A stretch of DNA of 58,709 bases from positions 1-58,709 of the forward strand of contig NZ_JAHLZF010000016.1 of the NCBI RefSeq assembly GCF_018967645.1, in the 5' to 3' direction. Origin of the DNA: Allobacillus halotolerans. GTDB lineage: Bacteria > Bacillota > Bacilli > Bacillales > Alkalibacillaceae. Shown here piece after piece: positions 56,534 through 58,709 of the stretch (the stretch's first letter is position 1; the number at the start of each line of letters is the position of its first letter). A program made the position numbers and the translations under genes. The notes beneath the pieces were generated by a model. It saw nothing but the letters and a program-made list of their open reading frames with translations, searched no databases and had not been told where the DNA came from.

Positions 56534-57565
56534 TCATCTATTTTTTCTTCTAGTTTGCAAGAACTTTGTAATTATATTTAAATAGTTGAAGTCAGTTTTA
56601 TAATCATACGACAATCTATGTTTAATAACATTCGTTTTCCCGACTAACTCACTAGAATTCCTCCTAAGAATATCTCTTGCAGTGTGTCTAGATTCTAAGC
56701 CAGTAAATTCACGAAACTCTCGATTACTGATTTCATTACTTATCAACAAAAAATAATCCTTCAAAGAATTTTCATGAGCCGTCCGATCTCGATAGCCACA
56801 TGGGCATCGCCATCGCTTCTGAATCATTTTCATTCCTAATTTTCCACATTGTAAACAATAGACTCCTCTTAACAATTCATTTTCTGATACTCGGTTCTTT
56901 TCTAAAATATTCGGTAAATACGGTTTATGTTGTTGGATCAATTTTTGGGAAAGTTCACTAAGAATTCTTGGAGAAATGATATTTTTTTCATATTTAGCAT
57001 TTAATTCACGGAATAAGGAAGGTAGGCGTTGCAGTGATACGACTTTTTCAGCGTGGTGATTATTCGTAGCATCAATTCGCAATCTGGTTCGTGGGTTAGT
57101 CATAACGACAAATGATTCAATTGGAAGTTCTGGAAATCCATTAGCATTAAACCAATTGGAAAGTTGATATGCTTGCTCCTCAACTTGAAGAACAGGATCA
57201 TCATAAACTCTATATTCTTCATCTATACGTTGAACGACCTGATGTGCTACTTGATCGAAAGTCAGGTCAGCACTATAATACTTTGATTCTAATATAAGCA
57301 GAAATTTTGATGTCAGAATAAGATGATCAATTTGAAAATAACTTGAATCGATGAAAAGTCGAATGTTCGGCATACTCACTTTTGGGATTGGAAATTTACT
57401 GAGTGGATATAGCAATCTACTTTCACCATATAAACCGGCGAGTTCATTCTGTACTTTTTTCTCGATGTATGCGAATTGGTCGTGGCTTTGTGGGAGTCGA
57501 TGATAAAGTGCTTGGAGCATAAGAACATGGGGTGGCACATTGTGAGGTGCTTTGATCGTGGACAA
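56534..57565 (-). CDS. NERD-domain protein with zinc-ribbon
   Basis: 343 residues. A NERD (nuclease-related) domain at about 30-130 keeps the conserved Asp...Glu-x-Lys pattern (QIDHLILTSKFLLILESKYYS) expected of PD-(D/E)xK-like folds. It continues with helical linkers and a zinc ribbon near 235-260 (CLQCGKLGMK, CPCGYRDR). The family is suspected to act on DNA or RNA in phage or stress contexts, without clear proof. TTG start with AGGAGAG upstream. Flanked on both sides by the same class of 21-bp array. Confidence 0.8.
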   Translation of the reverse strand: MSTIKAPHNVPPHVLMLQALYHRLPQSHDQFAYIEKKVQNELAGLYGESRLLYPLSKFPIPKVSMPNIRLFIDSSYFQIDHLILTSKFLLILESKYYSADLTFDQVAHQVVQRIDEEYRVYDDPVLQVEEQAYQLSNWFNANGFPELPIESFVVMTNPRTRLRIDATNNHHAEKVVSLQRLPSLFRELNAKYEKNIISPRILSELSQKLIQQHKPYLPNILEKNRVSENELLRGVYCLQCGKLGMKMIQKRWRCPCGYRDRTAHENSLKDYFLLISNEISNREFREFTGLESRHTARDILRRNSSELVGKTNVIKHRLSYDYKTDFNYLNIITKFLQTRRKNR

Positions 57566-57649
57566 TATAATAATCTCTCCTTTTTAATCTTCTACTTAAA
57601 ATTATAGTCGAAACTAGCTGTTAAGCAAGGGAGGAAACATAGTTAGTTG

Positions 57650-57880
57650 AGTGGTTTCTAGTCTGTAGTCGGGTGGCTGGAACCCTCCGTCGAGCGGTTG
57701 CATGCGTTTATCAGGCGGTTGCACGCGTTTGTCGAGCGGTTCCGCGCGTTTGTCGAGCGGTTCCGCGCGTTTGTCGAGCGGTTCCACGCGTTTGTCGGGC
57801 GGTTGCACGCGTTCGTCGGGCGGTTGCACGCCTTCGTCGAGCGGTTGCACGCGCTGGTCGGGCAGCTAGATCTGCTCATG
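57650..57880. repeat. 21-bp tandem repeat array (about 10 units)
   Basis: Units such as GTCGAGCGGTTCCGCGCGTTT at 21-bp steps, same class and strand as at 56.2 and 44.6 kb. It ends at the VanZ stop codon, and no terminator is visible between them. It fills most of the 57566-57890 gap. Confidence 0.95.
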
Positions 57881-57890
57881 AGGCAGCCAG

Positions 57891-58385
57891 CTACCTACCT
57901 TTCCGCTCCTTCCACCAAACAAACAAGCCACATAACAACAATCCGGCCAACGCGCCGACGCTATCAATCGCGACATCAAAATAATAGGGTGTTCGCTCTG
58001 GTGTGAAGCTTTGATTCAATTCGTCGACAATCGCGAAATGAACGGTGAGCATCCATGCGAACGCGAGGCTAAAGATTAACTTCAATGAGGTCGTTTTTTG
58101 CAAGGCAAAAAACATCAATATAGCCAATACAAAATAGACACCGAAATGAGCGAGCTTTCGGATGAGGAATTCTGTGAATGGCAAGAGTCCGTTCGCTTCA
58201 ACACTACGGATTTCTCCATAGTATTGAAATTCAATCAAGCGCAAAACTGGCTCAAAGGTTTCGGCAATTGCCAGAAAGCTCAAAGCCGGTTTGATATCTT
58301 GGTCACTCGACGGCATGGAGGATGTATAGAAAATGACTGCTGCCCAACCCAAAGGGAGCATCCAATAAAGTAAGATTCGTTTCAT
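57891..58385 (-). CDS. VanZ-family membrane protein
   Basis: 164-residue membrane protein with four hydrophobic segments. Family signs: AAVIFYTSSMPSSDQD near the start, RKLAHFGVYFVLAILMFF, then DELNQSFTPERTPYYFDVAIDSVGALAG. VanZ relatives raise teicoplanin tolerance in some bacteria; general role is uncertain. ATG 58385 is preferred, with GTAGGTG six bases upstream; a GTG at 58394 extends the frame. Confidence 0.85.
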   Translation of the reverse strand: MKRILLYWMLPLGWAAVIFYTSSMPSSDQDIKPALSFLAIAETFEPVLRLIEFQYYGEIRSVEANGLLPFTEFLIRKLAHFGVYFVLAILMFFALQKTTSLKLIFSLAFAWMLTVHFAIVDELNQSFTPERTPYYFDVAIDSVGALAGLLLCGLFVWWKERKGR

Positions 58386-58554
58386 AAAAAGCACCTACTT
58401 CTTAACATCAAAAAATACGATCATGACAATCTGTATCCGGACGTAAAATTCTCTTTATCTAGTATAGCTGATTTCGTCAAAAGGAAAAGTAATTTTCGGA
58501 AGATTTATTAGGTGGGAAGGCGTTTCTTGGAGCAAAAGATGCTATGTTTAAGTT

Positions 58555-58709
58555 GATAGACACTTTCCGTGAGCGTTGATGAAGCGTCCTCTTGAGTGGT
58601 CAGCGCTATGCTTTGAATGGTCAGCAATACTCTTTGAACAGTCTGCGCTACCTTTTGAACGGTTAACCACTTTCTTTGAACGATCTGCGCTGCTTTTTGA
58701 ACGGTTAAC
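58555..58709. repeat. 21-bp tandem repeat array running off the window
   Basis: TTGAGTGGTCAGCGCTATGCT, then TTGAATGG, TTGAACAG, TTGAACGG, TTGAACGA and TTGAACGG follow at 21-bp steps to the last base. Between VanZ and the array (58386-58554) no gene is seen. Confidence 0.9.

Noticed and set aside
56124-56585. Open frames with PLDKRVQ and FVERLHA repeats, and those at 57614-58006
   Set aside because: By-products of the 21-bp arrays; they overlap real gene ends and lack start signals.

Overview
This window looks like chromosome from a low-to-moderate-GC, motile, Gram-positive Bacillaceae. Gene content and order match the hprK-lgt, uvrBA, ftsEX, prfB-secA, flagellar, comF and degSU stretch of Bacillus subtilis. 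Many proteins have acidic tails and several genes start with TTG or GTG, which would suit a halophilic or alkaliphilic relative (Halobacillus/Alkalibacillus-like). That placement is inference; no rRNA or other species marker is present.

Layout, left to right. 370-4465 (minus): hprK-lgt-yvoD-ppaX-yvoF operon. 4647-7006: YrhK-like protein with an acidic tail (plus), then yvlB-yvlD (minus). 7830-13775 (minus): uvrB-uvrA followed by the bacillithiol pair yojF-bshB2. 14264-21068: a MinJ-like PDZ protein, an accessory pocket (truncated gene, frameshifted gene, possible IS200/IS605 end), CtpB and an M23 peptidase with coiled coil. 21150-28522: ftsE-ftsX, cytochrome c551, prfB with its programmed frameshift, and secA. 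28722-36299: a small Cys-containing protein, hpf with a sigma-B-like promoter, fliT/fliS/fliD/flaG, a plus-strand P450 peroxygenase inserted in the flagellar cluster, and two tandem flagellin genes. 36423-43540: csrA-fliW-yviE, flgL-flgK-flgN-flgM-yvyF and comFC-comFA. 43643-49137: degV, degU, degS, yvyE and a LytR-CpsA-Psr enzyme. 49736-58385: an accessory end with a secreted subtilase, an APC permease, two unknown membrane-anchored proteins, an AI-2E-family transporter, a NERD-domain protein and a VanZ-family protein.

The genes form connected modules. FtsEX sits beside its likely effector hydrolase. FlgM, FliW, CsrA and FlaG/FliDST surround the flagellins, with three good sigma-D-type promoters and CsrA-type hairpins in the hag leaders. 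DegS/DegU sits beside motility and competence genes, as in B. subtilis.

The most unusual feature lies between the genes. At least ten intergenic gaps hold tandem arrays whose sequences differ but whose periods are almost always 21 bp (two loci have 52 bp), close to 2 and 5 turns of B-DNA. Most lie just beyond an intrinsic terminator. They create long false ORFs in several frames. A second unexplained element, a GC-rich structured sequence with a 51-bp perfectly conserved core, occurs twice (about 14.0-14.2 kb and 51.65-51.92 kb) in opposite orientations.
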